NCBI GenBank assembly: GCA_040274725.1
Contig: JBEMAQ010000001.1
Location: 124,001 to 188,000, forward strand
Length of the DNA stretch: 64,000 bases
Source: Solibacillus sp040274725
GTDB taxonomy: Bacteria > Bacillota > Bacilli > Bacillales_A > Planococcaceae
Reading direction: 5' to 3'
The notes under the pieces were generated by a model. The model had not been told where the DNA came from. It ran no database searches and saw only the letters and a program-made list of their open reading frames with translations. Below are positions 27,541 through 36,345 of this stretch, piece after piece (positions within the stretch are counted from its first letter, which is position 1; the number at the start of each line of letters is the position of its first letter). The position numbers and the translations under genes are program-made.

Positions 27541-27698
27541 ATCAATTGCGCCTCGGCGTAATTGCTTCCGGATTCGACTTGAAGCTTACACGATGTAGGT
27601 CAGTCAACCGTTATCACGAAGGACTCCTGACCAAATCCGTGACATTCGCCAAAGGCATTAGTTTCTTTCAGCATATAAACACCTGCTGAAAGAAACTA
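27541..27698. repeat. dispersed structured repeat family 2, copy 1
   Basis: CAATTGCGCC-TC-GGCGTAATTG hairpin at 27543-27564, then GGATTCG, then AAATCCGTGACATTCGCC, closing with a TTAGTTTCTTTCAGC/GCTGAAAGAAACTAA hairpin. The order of elements equals the copy at 48391. A stray end piece (CGAAAGAAGTTAA) follows near 27744. Confidence 0.7.
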
Positions 27699-27978
27699 AA
27701 AATAGCTTGCATCTCTCATCTATATACATACAAGAGACTTCAGCCGAAAGAAGTTAAATAAGATACCTATATAGTACCACGGTTTCGTCATAAATCAGCA
27801 ATAATTTCATGATATAACGAGAAAAAATAGTATATTACACAAGCTATTTTCCACAAAAAAGCTCTAGCAGAAACGAAGCTCCGTTATCACTTTCACTCGT
27901 ATTATTTTTTAAAGTCAATAACTAGACAGCCTCTAATTTTCCTTTGTACTATTTCTTTCAAAATTTATCATACGTCAA
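27699..27978. other. non-coding stretch upstream of dynA
   Basis: About 280 AT-rich bases with no ribosome binding site linked to a credible reading frame and no hairpin of note, apart from the leftover end of repeat family 2 near 27737-27756. Confidence 0.4.
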
Positions 27979-27979
27979 C

Positions 27980-28026
27980 AAAAAACACGACGAAAAAGGG
28001 CGATGAACTTTTTCGTCGTGTTTTTT
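27980..28026 (-). terminator. terminator of the small Fur-box peptide gene
   Basis: AAAAAACACGACGAAAAAG, a 9-base loop, then the exact complement. It starts two bases past the stop codon of the 26-residue reading frame. Confidence 0.8.
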
Positions 28027-28028
28027 AA

Positions 28029-28109
28029 TTATTTTACTGTGTTTTTCAACACATATGAGCCAACCCCCATATAGATTACAACAGTCGCCGTTATAAAAAC
28101 ATAAACCAT
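28029..28109 (-). CDS. 26-residue hydrophobic membrane peptide behind a Fur-like box
   Basis: The reading frame starts MVYVFITATVVIYMGVGSYV and ends LKNTVK: one predicted membrane helix and a basic tail. A good site, GGGAG, lies 11 bases before the ATG, and a strong terminator follows directly, so the unit has all parts of a gene. A Fur-like box lies 20 bases upstream. I do not recognise the peptide; small single-helix proteins of this size are often subunits of respiratory oxidases or transporters. It is too short for ordinary gene callers. Confidence 0.55.
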   Translation of the reverse strand: MVYVFITATVVIYMGVGSYVLKNTVK

Positions 28110-28128
28110 CTTCTACACTCCCTTTTAT

Positions 28129-28143
28129 TGAGAATAATTATCA
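28129..28143. promoter_or_regulatory. Fur-box-like palindrome
   Basis: TGAGAATAATTATCA matches the Bacillus Fur 7-1-7 pattern TGATAATNATTATCA with one mismatch, just upstream of the 26-residue peptide gene. Confidence 0.55.
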
Positions 28144-28258
28144 CTAAAATTATACGATAAATGGACAGTACTCGTCAATAATAGTTAATATTTATCATGT
28201 ACATTGCAAAAGACTACATGTTACGATGGTATAAAGTCGGAAAAAGGATGCGATATTT

Positions 28259-28714
28259 ATGAGTACTTCAAAGCACGTGCAAACAATATTAAATGGGACA
28301 ATCCATGCACTTAAAACAATTTTACCAATGAATATTGATGTAAAAGCCCCATCCATTACATCAGAACCATACATTCAGGAACAAATGGGTGTACTAATCG
28401 GACTGGTCGGTGATTTAAAAGGACGTGTTATTATTGATGGTTCACCTGAAATATTCGGCGCTGTTGGTACAGCGATGTTCGGCATGCCACTTGAGGGTGA
28501 AATGCTTGAATCATTTACAGGAGAATTTGGTAATATGATTGCCGGCAATCTGTGTACACACGCGGGCCAGCATTCTTTAGAGCTTGATATTACGCCACCT
28601 ACAGTTATGGTTGGTAATACAAAGCTGTACGGTTTCCAGCATGCATTCCGCTTGCCCGCGACAATTGACGGTGCAGGTGACATTTCGATTTTATTTACAA
28701 TCGACGAGGAATGA
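28259..28714 (+). CDS. orphan CheX-like CheY phosphatase family protein
   Basis: A 151-residue cytosolic protein of the CheX/CheC family. The catalytic signature is ESFTGEFGNMIAGN at about residues 80-93, with the Glu and Asn used by CheX to dephosphorylate CheY~P. Typical CheX proteins have about 150-160 residues. No chemotaxis gene is nearby, so it may act on a distant CheY-like receiver or only keep the fold. AAAGGATG lies upstream of the ATG. A terminator follows. Confidence 0.75.
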   Translation: MSTSKHVQTILNGTIHALKTILPMNIDVKAPSITSEPYIQEQMGVLIGLVGDLKGRVIIDGSPEIFGAVGTAMFGMPLEGEMLESFTGEFGNMIAGNLCTHAGQHSLELDITPPTVMVGNTKLYGFQHAFRLPATIDGAGDISILFTIDEE

Positions 28715-28723
28715 TACATAGCT

Positions 28724-28757
28724 AAGGCGATTTCACGCGCATGAAATCGCCTTTTTA
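28724..28757. terminator. terminator between cheX-like and hydroxyacid dehydrogenase genes
   Basis: AAGGCGATTTCA and TGAAATCGCCTT form a perfect stem with a T-run on the plus side; convergent genes on both sides. Confidence 0.8.
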
Positions 28758-28758
28758 T

Positions 28759-29724
28759 TTACTTATTTACCGGATGCTTTGGCTGTTCGCCTTGTAGGAC
28801 GCTGTGCAAATTTTGTATCGCTAGCTGCACCATCTTCGTCCGTGTTTGCTCGCTTGCACTGCCAATATGCGGCAACGGAAACACATTTGGGAGCGTCAGT
28901 AACGGGTGCTGTACGTCCACGGGTTCTCGCTCAAATACATCTAGCCCCGCTGCCAATATGTCACCTCGCACAAGCGCCTCAAATAATGCCGCCTCATTCA
29001 CAATACCACCACGCGCTGTATTAATTAAAATCGCTGTTGTTTTCATTAAGGACAATTCGTCAGCCGCAATAAAATCCACCGTTTCGGCTGTATATGGCAT
29101 TAATACACAAACAAAGTCCGCCTTTTTTAATAACGTTTCCTTATCTACAAAGTTTGCGCCGTATTTTTGCTCTGCCTTCACATTCCGTGTACGATTCGTA
29201 TACAAAATTTCCATACCAAACGCCGTCGCCCGTCTCGCTACCGCCTCGCCAATACGACCAAGACCAAAAATCCCAAGCGTCGCACCGTACACATCCTGCC
29301 CGACCAATTGAAACGGTGACCACGTTTGCCAGTTACCTGTACGTAAATAGTGTGCTGCCTCCTCTAGCCGCCTTGCCGTCCCAAGCATGAGTGCAAATGT
29401 TAAATCAGCCGTCGTTTCGGTTAGCACATCCGGTGTATTTGTGACAACAATGCCGTGCTCGGTTGCCGCTGCTACATCAATATTATTATAGCCAACTGCT
29501 ACATTGCTTATGACTTTTAAATTTTCACAGCGTGCTAGGAGTTCACGGTCTAATGTTTCGGTCAACAAACTAATAACCCCGTCTGCGCGCTGCAATTCCT
29601 TTTCTAGCACATCACGTGGTACCGGCACATCCGCCTCATCCCACATTCCCACCTCGTACTGCTCACATAGCGGCGCTATCAGCTCTTCTGGTAATTTCCG
29701 TGTAATATACACCTTTTGCTTCAT
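28759..29724 (-). CDS. D-2-hydroxyacid dehydrogenase (glyoxylate/hydroxypyruvate reductase)
   Basis: A 321-residue NAD(P)-dependent enzyme. The Rossmann loop is LGIFGLGRIGEAVARRA, and the catalytic Arg-Glu-His set appears as NTARGG, DVFEREP and LPHIGSA. The opening MKQKVYITRKLPEEL resembles GyaR-type glyoxylate reductases. With the glycerate kinase gene downstream of it on the same strand it fits conversion of hydroxypyruvate or glyoxylate products through D-glycerate to 2-phosphoglycerate. AAGGAGG precedes the ATG. Repeat copy C lies immediately upstream. Confidence 0.85.
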   Translation of the reverse strand: MKQKVYITRKLPEELIAPLCEQYEVGMWDEADVPVPRDVLEKELQRADGVISLLTETLDRELLARCENLKVISNVAVGYNNIDVAAATEHGIVVTNTPDVLTETTADLTFALMLGTARRLEEAAHYLRTGNWQTWSPFQLVGQDVYGATLGIFGLGRIGEAVARRATAFGMEILYTNRTRNVKAEQKYGANFVDKETLLKKADFVCVLMPYTAETVDFIAADELSLMKTTAILINTARGGIVNEAALFEALVRGDILAAGLDVFEREPVDVQHPLLTLPNVFPLPHIGSASEQTRTKMVQLAIQNLHSVLQGEQPKHPVNK

Positions 29725-29742
29725 CCGTTATTCCTCCTTAAG

Positions 29743-29981
29743 AACAAAAACGCTAAAGCGCCTGCTCAGCCCCGAGTGGACATAAGCGCCACATCCATGT
29801 GGCATGTCCCCAATGACTCACATCGTGTGAGCCCCAGCTGCTGGAAAGCTCGAAGTGAAAGTACTCTTTTTACTTTCGCCCGAGGGATTGAAGCGACCTC
29901 GAGGGGCTGGCGCTTTAGCCTGGACGTAAAGTAAACTTTGCTTTGACTTATCCACAATGCGAAAATCTAAAGTTTCCTTAA
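29743..29981. repeat. dispersed structured repeat family 1, copy C, with extra hairpins
   Basis: Same ends as copies A and D: AGAACAAAA, TAAAGCGCC at 29754-29762 and GGCGCTTTA at 29909-29917, ending CTTTGACTTATCCACAATGCG and AGTTTCCTTAA. It carries an insertion after CAGCCCCGA with two small hairpins, CCACAT/ATGTGG and CTCACA/TGTGAG. It lies between the glycerate kinase and hydroxyacid dehydrogenase genes. Confidence 0.85.
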
Positions 29982-31106
29982 CAATAAATAAAGCTGCATT
30001 ATTTGCTTCACCCGCTCATGCAACCATTTTGGCGTCTGTTCAAGTGCCTGCTCAGTCGTACATGGGCCTTGCACAATCGAAAAGGCCGCGGTAATGCCTA
30101 GCTGCTGTAGTTGCTGCGAATTTAATTCAACTGCCCCTGCTACCGCTAAGACCGGTACCTGATACGTTTTCGCACAGTGTGCTACCCCCGCGATGACCTT
30201 ACCGGATAGCGTCTGCACGTCTAGCTTGCCCTCACCTGTAAACACAATAGTCGCCTCGCGAATCATGTCCCGCGCGCCCGTTGCCTGCATCACAACATCA
30301 ATCCCACTTCGGTAATCCGCCTGTAAAAAGGCTTGCAGCGTCGCACCGACACCACCCGCTGCACCGCCGCCAACAAGCTGTCTCAACTCTAGCCCGTACT
30401 GTTTCTGAATAATCGACGCAAAATGGGCAAGTGCTGCATCAAGTTCATGCATCATCTCAGTTGTTGCGCCTTTTTGCGGACCGAAAATAACGGACGCACC
30501 TTGTGCACCACATAATGTATTTTTGACATCACTCGCGATCATAAAGGCGCAATTTTTTAACTGCGGATGAAGCAAAGAATTATCTATTCTATGTAAATCG
30601 CGTAGTGCCGCACCACCATTTGCAAGCTCGGCACCCTCCGCATTGTAAAACTTCACGCCGAGTGCTTTTAATAAGCCCGCACCCGCATCATTTGTTGCAC
30701 TGCCGCCAAGTCCAATAATAAACTTTCGGTACCCGCCCTCTACTGCTTGCTTTATTAATTGCCCCGTCCCATATGTCGATGTCATAAGCGGATTTCGTTC
30801 AGTAGGCGAGAGTAATGATAAACCGGACGCTTGCGCAAGCTCAATGACCGCGGTTTGCCCGTCACCTAAAATGCCGTAATATGCGGTTAGTTGTCTACCG
30901 AGCGGGTCTTCGACAACAGCCGCGCGCTTCTCACCAGCCGTCGCCTTTACTAAGCAATCGAGTGTCCCCTCTCCCCCATCAGCAAGTGGCAACTCGGTCA
31001 CATGCGCATGCGGTGCAACCTCGCCAATTGCCGCCTTGACAACACGACAAATTTCTACAGCCGATAGCGAGCCTTTAAATGAATCCGGCGCAATGACAAT
31101 CTGCAC
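29967..31106 (-). CDS. glycerate kinase (GlxK/GarK family)
   Basis: A 379-residue kinase phosphorylating D-glycerate to 2-phosphoglycerate. The start QIVIAPDSFKGSLSAVEI, the loop LADGGEGTLDCLV, GLGGSATNDAGAG and FTGEGKLDVQTLSGK are family signatures, and the length is standard. The start is GTG with GGGAGG upstream. Its 3' end runs into the tail of repeat copy C, so the last residues (LYLLLRKL) and stop codon come from repeat sequence. Confidence 0.92.
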   Translation of the reverse strand: MQIVIAPDSFKGSLSAVEICRVVKAAIGEVAPHAHVTELPLADGGEGTLDCLVKATAGEKRAAVVEDPLGRQLTAYYGILGDGQTAVIELAQASGLSLLSPTERNPLMTSTYGTGQLIKQAVEGGYRKFIIGLGGSATNDAGAGLLKALGVKFYNAEGAELANGGAALRDLHRIDNSLLHPQLKNCAFMIASDVKNTLCGAQGASVIFGPQKGATTEMMHELDAALAHFASIIQKQYGLELRQLVGGGAAGGVGATLQAFLQADYRSGIDVVMQATGARDMIREATIVFTGEGKLDVQTLSGKVIAGVAHCAKTYQVPVLAVAGAVELNSQQLQQLGITAAFSIVQGPCTTEQALEQTPKWLHERVKQIMQLYLLLRKL

Positions 31107-31176
31107 AGTACATTCCTCCCTTTTCTATATACATTCACGCTCAAGTAGTATTTCTCCTTTTTTCTCACGCAAAAAA

Positions 31177-31200
31177 GCGAGCATCCATTTGAATGCTCGC
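31177..31200 (-). terminator. terminator after DinG-like helicase gene
   Basis: GCGAGCAT/ATGCTCGC stem followed on the minus strand by TTTTTT. Confidence 0.75.
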
Positions 31201-31206
31201 GGTCAC

Positions 31207-33108
31207 TTATTGTGGGTCTACCGGTAAAATATCAACAAATTGCTGTTTTACTTGCAGTTCCTCGTCATTTAATAAAATATGAATATCGCCGTGATCGTTT
31301 GATGTACGGATTAAGCGGCCCATACCTTGCTGTAAGCGCAGCTGCATAAATGGCAGCTCCACCTCTTCAAATGGATTTTTCGCAAACGCGCGCTTCGCAT
31401 CAAATAGCGGATCCTTTGGTGGGAACGGCAGGTCAAAAATAATCACACGTGTTAATGCTTCCTCTGGTAAGTCAAGACCTTCCCATAGGTGATACGAACA
31501 TAACGTTTTCATCGTACCGTTTTGGAAATCACGCACGATGGCTGATAGCTCGCGGTCGCCTTCAAATGCAACCGTTAGTCGTGACATCATGCCAAGCTGT
31601 GATTTAAACGCTAGCATCGCTTGTTTTGATTTGAATAAAATAAGCGTTTGCTGATCATCACGCAGTAATTGTTCAACTTTCGCAACCTTTTCTTTTTGCG
31701 TCAGCTCGTGCAAGTACACTTTCATAACCTCATCATAGTCAAATGGTGATGGCACGCTGAAGCTTTGGAATTTTTCAATGCCAAGGCTTGTCGCGATATA
31801 AGAGAAGTCCTTTTTCACCGAAAGTGTTGCAGATGAGAACACGATTGGCATTTTTTTCGAGAACAGCGTTTCCGATAACACATCTGTAATCAGACGTGGC
31901 ATAATAACAAGCGTTTCCTCGCCGTCCGTTTCCTCTAGCCAATCCACCGCGTCACCTTGCGCGATAAAAATGCGCATTGCAGCCGCATAATGCTCTAAAA
32001 ACTCCTCGGCCATATTGAGCTCATATTCAGGAATCATATAAAGCTCTGACTCAAAGACGAATTCTTCTAGTAATTGCTCGACGTCTTTAACAATTTGTTT
32101 ACCAATCGCAAGTAAGCGCTCTGATTTATTAATGCGCAGACGATCCTCCATTGACTTCACCACGTCATCACGTAGCTGGTCAAAGAACATTTCGTGGTGA
32201 TCTTGCAGATGCTCCATCGCATATAACGTACGTGCACGCACACCATCTACCATTAAGCGCTCTAGTAAATCGACAATCGTCGTTGCTTGCACTTTATATG
32301 TTAATGCCTTTTGCGCCGCGTATTCTAATAAATGCCCTTCATCAAGTACAATCATCGAAACTTCCGGAAGTAGTGGCAACTGCCCCTCACGCTCACGCGA
32401 TTCCTTCGTCGCTAAATGCTCCATTAAAAAGTCCTGTGAGCAAATAATTAAGTCTGTTGACTGACGGTAATGCGCACGGTGCAATGTTTGTGCACAGCGG
32501 TTACGTAAATCACAAACCGCACATTGCATGACAGCATTGTAATTGACCTTTGCCCAGTCCTCATCGCTGACCATTGGATAGTCTGAGCGCTGACCATACG
32601 GCTTAACCGAAATCATTGAGCCCTGTGCATAGACACCATCTGGAATCGAAAACGCAATATCATCAATCCATTCCTCTGTCTCTGCACGCTCCGCCTCTTC
32701 AAAACGCTTCAAGCATAAATATTGGTCGCGCGATTTCGCAAGGCGCACGTCGATTTGCAAGTCTAATACGTCGCGCAATTTATAAATATCGCCGCCATCC
32801 TTTACAAGCTGGTCGATTAATGTTTCGTCCGCACAAGCAATCAGTGCTGGCTTGCCTGTATAGCGCGCATACGAAACAGCTGGTAGCAAGTAAGCTATCG
32901 TTTTTCCCGTACCAACGCCTGCTTCAGCGAATAAAATATTTTTTTCTTTTAATGCCTGTTCAATTTGATACGCCATGAAAATTTGCTCATCGCGGCATTC
33001 AAATCCACGCTCAGGTAATGTATCGTACAATGTGTCGCCTAACCAATCGCCTAGCGACTCATAAAATGAGCTATCCTTTGATAGTTCAAAAGGTAAAGAT
33101 TTTCGCAA
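31207..33108 (-). CDS. DinG/XPD-family ATP-dependent DNA helicase with Fe-S cysteines (YpvA-like)
   Basis: A 633-residue superfamily-2 helicase: Walker A EAGVGTGKT, DEAH-like box VLDEGH and motif VI QGMGRLIR. Between motifs Ia and II are four cysteines (YLCLKRF and CAVCDLRNRC) that fit the 4Fe-4S cluster of XPD/DinG enzymes. It unwinds DNA 5' to 3' in repair or replication-conflict settings. The start is TTG with GGGGG 8 bases upstream. The second DinG homologue at 50285 lacks these cysteines. Confidence 0.85.
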   Translation of the reverse strand: MRKSLPFELSKDSSFYESLGDWLGDTLYDTLPERGFECRDEQIFMAYQIEQALKEKNILFAEAGVGTGKTIAYLLPAVSYARYTGKPALIACADETLIDQLVKDGGDIYKLRDVLDLQIDVRLAKSRDQYLCLKRFEEAERAETEEWIDDIAFSIPDGVYAQGSMISVKPYGQRSDYPMVSDEDWAKVNYNAVMQCAVCDLRNRCAQTLHRAHYRQSTDLIICSQDFLMEHLATKESREREGQLPLLPEVSMIVLDEGHLLEYAAQKALTYKVQATTIVDLLERLMVDGVRARTLYAMEHLQDHHEMFFDQLRDDVVKSMEDRLRINKSERLLAIGKQIVKDVEQLLEEFVFESELYMIPEYELNMAEEFLEHYAAAMRIFIAQGDAVDWLEETDGEETLVIMPRLITDVLSETLFSKKMPIVFSSATLSVKKDFSYIATSLGIEKFQSFSVPSPFDYDEVMKVYLHELTQKEKVAKVEQLLRDDQQTLILFKSKQAMLAFKSQLGMMSRLTVAFEGDRELSAIVRDFQNGTMKTLCSYHLWEGLDLPEEALTRVIIFDLPFPPKDPLFDAKRAFAKNPFEEVELPFMQLRLQQGMGRLIRTSNDHGDIHILLNDEELQVKQQFVDILPVDPQ

Positions 33109-33217
33109 GTTGTGTTCCCCCTCAAGTAAGTACAGAAAGTTTCCGTTCTCGTTCGTACCCTACATTATACTACGAAACTAGTAGTGTTCCCAATTATTTG
33201 TTTGGCTAACACAGAAA

Positions 33218-33252
33218 GAAAGCTACATTCGCAAAGTGCGTCTGTAGCTTTC
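33218..33252 (-). terminator. terminator after rlmL-type gene
   Basis: GAAAGCTACA...TGTAGCTTTC stem with a 15-base loop, 40 bases past the methyltransferase stop codon. Confidence 0.6.
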
Positions 33253-33291
33253 AATTTTAAGCAGGTGTAAATTTTAACGCTTTCGCATTTT

Positions 33292-34431
33292 TTACTGCTC
33301 ACGCTTTGATTTTTGACCCCAATATTGGTAAAGATCTGTGCGGATGAAGCCGTTGAATAATTTACGTTTTTTCGTTGCTTTTTTGCCGTAATGCACTTCA
33401 AAATCTTCCATTGATGATAGCGCATAGACCGACCATGTTGGATAGTTATTCATCACCGTACCAAATACACGGAGCATTTTTTCAATTTCTTCTACCTCAC
33501 CGATACGCTCACCATACGGCGGGTTCGTGACGATTACGCCGTCTGTTGCCTGCGTCGTAAAGTCCGTTGCCTGCATTTGCTTGAATGTAATAATATCACC
33601 AAAGCCTGCTTCTACCGCATTTTCCTGTGCAATACTAACCATGCGGTGGTCAATATCTGTCCCAAGAATGGTTAATTCTTGGTCATAATCTGCCGCTTGG
33701 TCTGCCTCGTCACGCGCTGCATCCCAAATTTCAGCCTTCATCCATGGCCATTCCTCTGAAATAAAGTCGCGGTTGTAGCCTGGTGCGATGTTTTGACCAA
33801 TCATTGCCGCTTCAAGTGCGATTGTACCTGAACCACAGAATGGGTCCACGAATGGGCGCGACGGGGACCATTTTGAAATTTTTACAAGTGCTGCAGCTAA
33901 CGTTTCTTTTAGCGGTGCCTCACCTTGTTCTTGACGGTAGCCACGTTTATGAAGACCCGCGCCTGACGTATCAATTGTCAGGATTGCCTCGTCTTTCAAA
34001 ATCGAAATTTCAATTTTGAACGTTGCACCTGTTTCCTCTAAAAAACCTAAACGTTTGTAGGCTAATTTTAAACGCTCTACAATCGCTTTTTTTGTAATGG
34101 CCTGGCAGTCAGGCACACTATATAATGTTGATTTTACTGATTTCCCCGATACCGGGAAGTTCGCGTCTACTGGTAAATATTTTTCCCACTGAATCGCTTT
34201 TACACCTTCAAATAATTGGTCAAATGTACGCGCTGGGAATCTTGCGACAACGATTTTTACGCGGTCTGCAACACGTAGCCATAGGTTGGCACGTGCAATT
34301 GCCATTTCGTCGCCTTCAAAATATACTTTACCGTTATCTACTGTTGTTTCGTAGCCAAGTGCACGCACCTCTTCTGCCACGATTGCTTCGAGGCCCATCG
34401 CTGCTGTTGCTACTAATTGAAATTTTGTCAT
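33292..34431 (-). CDS. ypsC: 23S rRNA m2G methyltransferase, RlmL-type (YpsC)
   Basis: A 379-residue RNA methyltransferase. An N-terminal ferredoxin-like/THUMP region (about 1-155) is followed by a Rossmann methyltransferase with DPFCGSGTIALEAA (SAM loop), LGTDIDHRMV and the catalytic NPPYGER motif for guanine N2 methylation. B. subtilis YpsC has the same layout and lies next to rnpB and ypsB, as here, except that a GGDEF-EAL gene is inserted. GGAAGGA precedes the ATG, sited in the end of the upstream gene. Confidence 0.88.
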   Translation of the reverse strand: MTKFQLVATAAMGLEAIVAEEVRALGYETTVDNGKVYFEGDEMAIARANLWLRVADRVKIVVARFPARTFDQLFEGVKAIQWEKYLPVDANFPVSGKSVKSTLYSVPDCQAITKKAIVERLKLAYKRLGFLEETGATFKIEISILKDEAILTIDTSGAGLHKRGYRQEQGEAPLKETLAAALVKISKWSPSRPFVDPFCGSGTIALEAAMIGQNIAPGYNRDFISEEWPWMKAEIWDAARDEADQAADYDQELTILGTDIDHRMVSIAQENAVEAGFGDIITFKQMQATDFTTQATDGVIVTNPPYGERIGEVEEIEKMLRVFGTVMNNYPTWSVYALSSMEDFEVHYGKKATKKRKLFNGFIRTDLYQYWGQKSKREQ

Positions 34432-34435
34432 ATAC

Positions 34436-36184
34436 TTAAATCCTTCCTAGATGTCCAATTTCCCAAAATTCTAAAAACTCAAGCAAGTCATTCATCGGTA
34501 ATGGCTTACTGTAGTAATACCCTTGAATATAGTCACAGCCAAGCTCACGTAGTAGCTCCACTTGCTGCGCGCTCTCCGCACCTTCTGCTACGACTTTCAT
34601 ATTTAACCGATGCGCCATTTGAATAATCGCATCAACAATCGCCTGCTTATCATCGAGTGAGCAAATTTGCTGAATAAAGCTGCGATCAATTTTTAATACA
34701 TCTAGCGGGAAACGTACTAAATAGCTCAGTGATGAGTAGCCTGTCCCGAAATCATCAATCGACAATTTGAAGCCAAGCTGCTTTAATTTCACAAGCTTAC
34801 TCACCGTTTCGGTCGCACTATTCATGACCGTGCGCTCGGTTACTTCAATTTCAAAGTTTTGTGGAGAGGCATTATTCTTCTCCATAATACTTTGAATTGA
34901 ATCTAAAAAGCTCTGCTGCTGGAAATGAATACTTGATACATTTACCGCAATCGGAGTGTTTTTATAGCCAGCATCACGTAGCTGGCTTTGCCCATTACAT
35001 GCGAGTTCAAATACTAGAAGACTAAGTGGGATAATTAGTCCTGTTTCCTCTGCATACGGAATAAATTCAGCCGGTGATACATTGCCTAACTTTTCATTTG
35101 TCCAACGAAGAAGCGCCTCTACGCCAACAACCTCATTTGTTTCAACGCAAACCTTTGGCTGATAATACAGCTCAAAATCCCGATTTTCAATTGCTTTACG
35201 CATTTCTGTGTCGAGTAGGAGCACACGTTTCGTATCTGTGTTCAGGCCATCAAAATAAAACGCAAAGCCGTTACGACCATTCTCCTTGGAGAACGTCATC
35301 GCCCGGTCCGCACAATTGATTAGCCCCTCCGCCGTTGTCCCGTCCTCTGGATAAATACTAACGCCCATGCTTGCCGAAACGAATACCTCTTGATTATCAA
35401 TCACGACAGGCTCCTCAATGATACGAATCATCTGCTCCGCAAACTTTGCCGCCTCACGTGAATGGGTAATATTTGTTAATGTAACAACAAATTCATCGCC
35501 ACCATAGCGTGCTAAAATATCTTTATTTTTGAGCAGCTTTTTAATACGGTTGGCAATAGCTATCAGTAGCTGATCACCAATCGAATGACCAAGCGTATCG
35601 TTTACCTGCTTAAAACGGTCTAAATCTAAGAAAAATACCGCATGACGCACAGGCTGATTCATACTTGCTGATGCTGACAGTAGTGCATTCATTCGCTCTA
35701 AATAAGCAAAGCGATTACATACATCGGTTAACGTATCACGTAGCATGCGCTTCTCCAGCTCATCTTCTACTGATTTACGCTCCGATAAATCCGTGAAGAT
35801 ACCACAGTAATTTGTAATATTCCCTGCATCGTCTTTTATACTCATAATCGCTAGCCATTCCGGGTAAACATCGCCTGTTTTTCTGCGATTCCAAATTTCC
35901 CCCTGCCACATGCCCTTTGTACAAAGACTATCCCACATCTTTAAATAAAAATCCTTTTCATGCACACCAGACTGCAGTACGTTCGGACGATGCCCCAAAA
36001 CTTCCGCTTCCTGATAGCCTGTCACAAATTCAAATGCAGGATTTACTTTAATAATTCGCTTATTTTTATCCGTTATCATAATGCCTTCTGCGACATTCTC
36101 GAAAATTTTCGTCATAATGTTTGCAGAGGACTGTGTAAAGGATTCCATATTTTCAAGATGAAGATTCGTTTCTTCTGTATTCAA
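34436..36184 (-). CDS. PAS-GGDEF-EAL cyclic di-GMP turnover protein
   Basis: About 582 residues, without membrane segments: a PAS sensor (roughly 20-130), a GGDEF domain with intact YGGDEF, and an EAL domain with EALLRW, VNVSSIHFQQ, EVTERTV, DDFGTGYSS, KIDRSF, VAEGAES and QGYYYSKPL, so both synthase and phosphodiesterase centres look intact. The inhibitory RxxD site before GGDEF reads KNKD and is lost. I chose TTG at 36184 because AGGTGAT sits just upstream; an in-frame ATG at 36226 has no ribosome binding site. It lies between rnpB and ypsC, only 4 bases from ypsC. Confidence 0.85.
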   Translation of the reverse strand: MNTEETNLHLENMESFTQSSANIMTKIFENVAEGIMITDKNKRIIKVNPAFEFVTGYQEAEVLGHRPNVLQSGVHEKDFYLKMWDSLCTKGMWQGEIWNRRKTGDVYPEWLAIMSIKDDAGNITNYCGIFTDLSERKSVEDELEKRMLRDTLTDVCNRFAYLERMNALLSASASMNQPVRHAVFFLDLDRFKQVNDTLGHSIGDQLLIAIANRIKKLLKNKDILARYGGDEFVVTLTNITHSREAAKFAEQMIRIIEEPVVIDNQEVFVSASMGVSIYPEDGTTAEGLINCADRAMTFSKENGRNGFAFYFDGLNTDTKRVLLLDTEMRKAIENRDFELYYQPKVCVETNEVVGVEALLRWTNEKLGNVSPAEFIPYAEETGLIIPLSLLVFELACNGQSQLRDAGYKNTPIAVNVSSIHFQQQSFLDSIQSIMEKNNASPQNFEIEVTERTVMNSATETVSKLVKLKQLGFKLSIDDFGTGYSSLSYLVRFPLDVLKIDRSFIQQICSLDDKQAIVDAIIQMAHRLNMKVVAEGAESAQQVELLRELGCDYIQGYYYSKPLPMNDLLEFLEFWEIGHLGRI

Positions 36185-36264
36185 AGTAATCACCTTTATC
36201 CTATTCCCCTCAATAAGCATTTCCATTCGTTCAGTAATTATTTCGTCTATTTTTCACATAATTA

Positions 36265-36288
36265 CACCTCACGCGTTTGCGTGAGGTG
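36265..36288. other. perfect 10-bp hairpin upstream of the GGDEF-EAL gene
   Basis: CACCTCACGC-GTTT-GCGTGAGGTG between the rnpB terminator and the GGDEF-EAL start. There is no T-run, so it is not a typical terminator; it may be a leader structure or an operator. Confidence 0.5.
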
Positions 36289-36307
36289 CTTCGCTATTAC
36301 CTAAAAT

Positions 36308-36343
36308 AAAAGCTCCCCAAATGCTTGGAGAGCCTTTTTTTGT
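36308..36343 (-). terminator. terminator of rnpB
   Basis: GGCTCTCCAA-gcat-TTGGGGAGC stem followed on the minus strand by TTTTATTTT, directly past the RNase P RNA 3' end. Confidence 0.8.
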
Positions 36344-36345
36344 AA

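Noticed and set aside
29766..29957. Minus-strand frame MWISQSKVYFTSRLKRQPLE..., similar to one inside the repeat at 45153
   Set aside because: The likeness comes from the shared repeat DNA; there is no ribosome binding site and copy A at 7307 breaks the frame, so it is not a conserved peptide gene.
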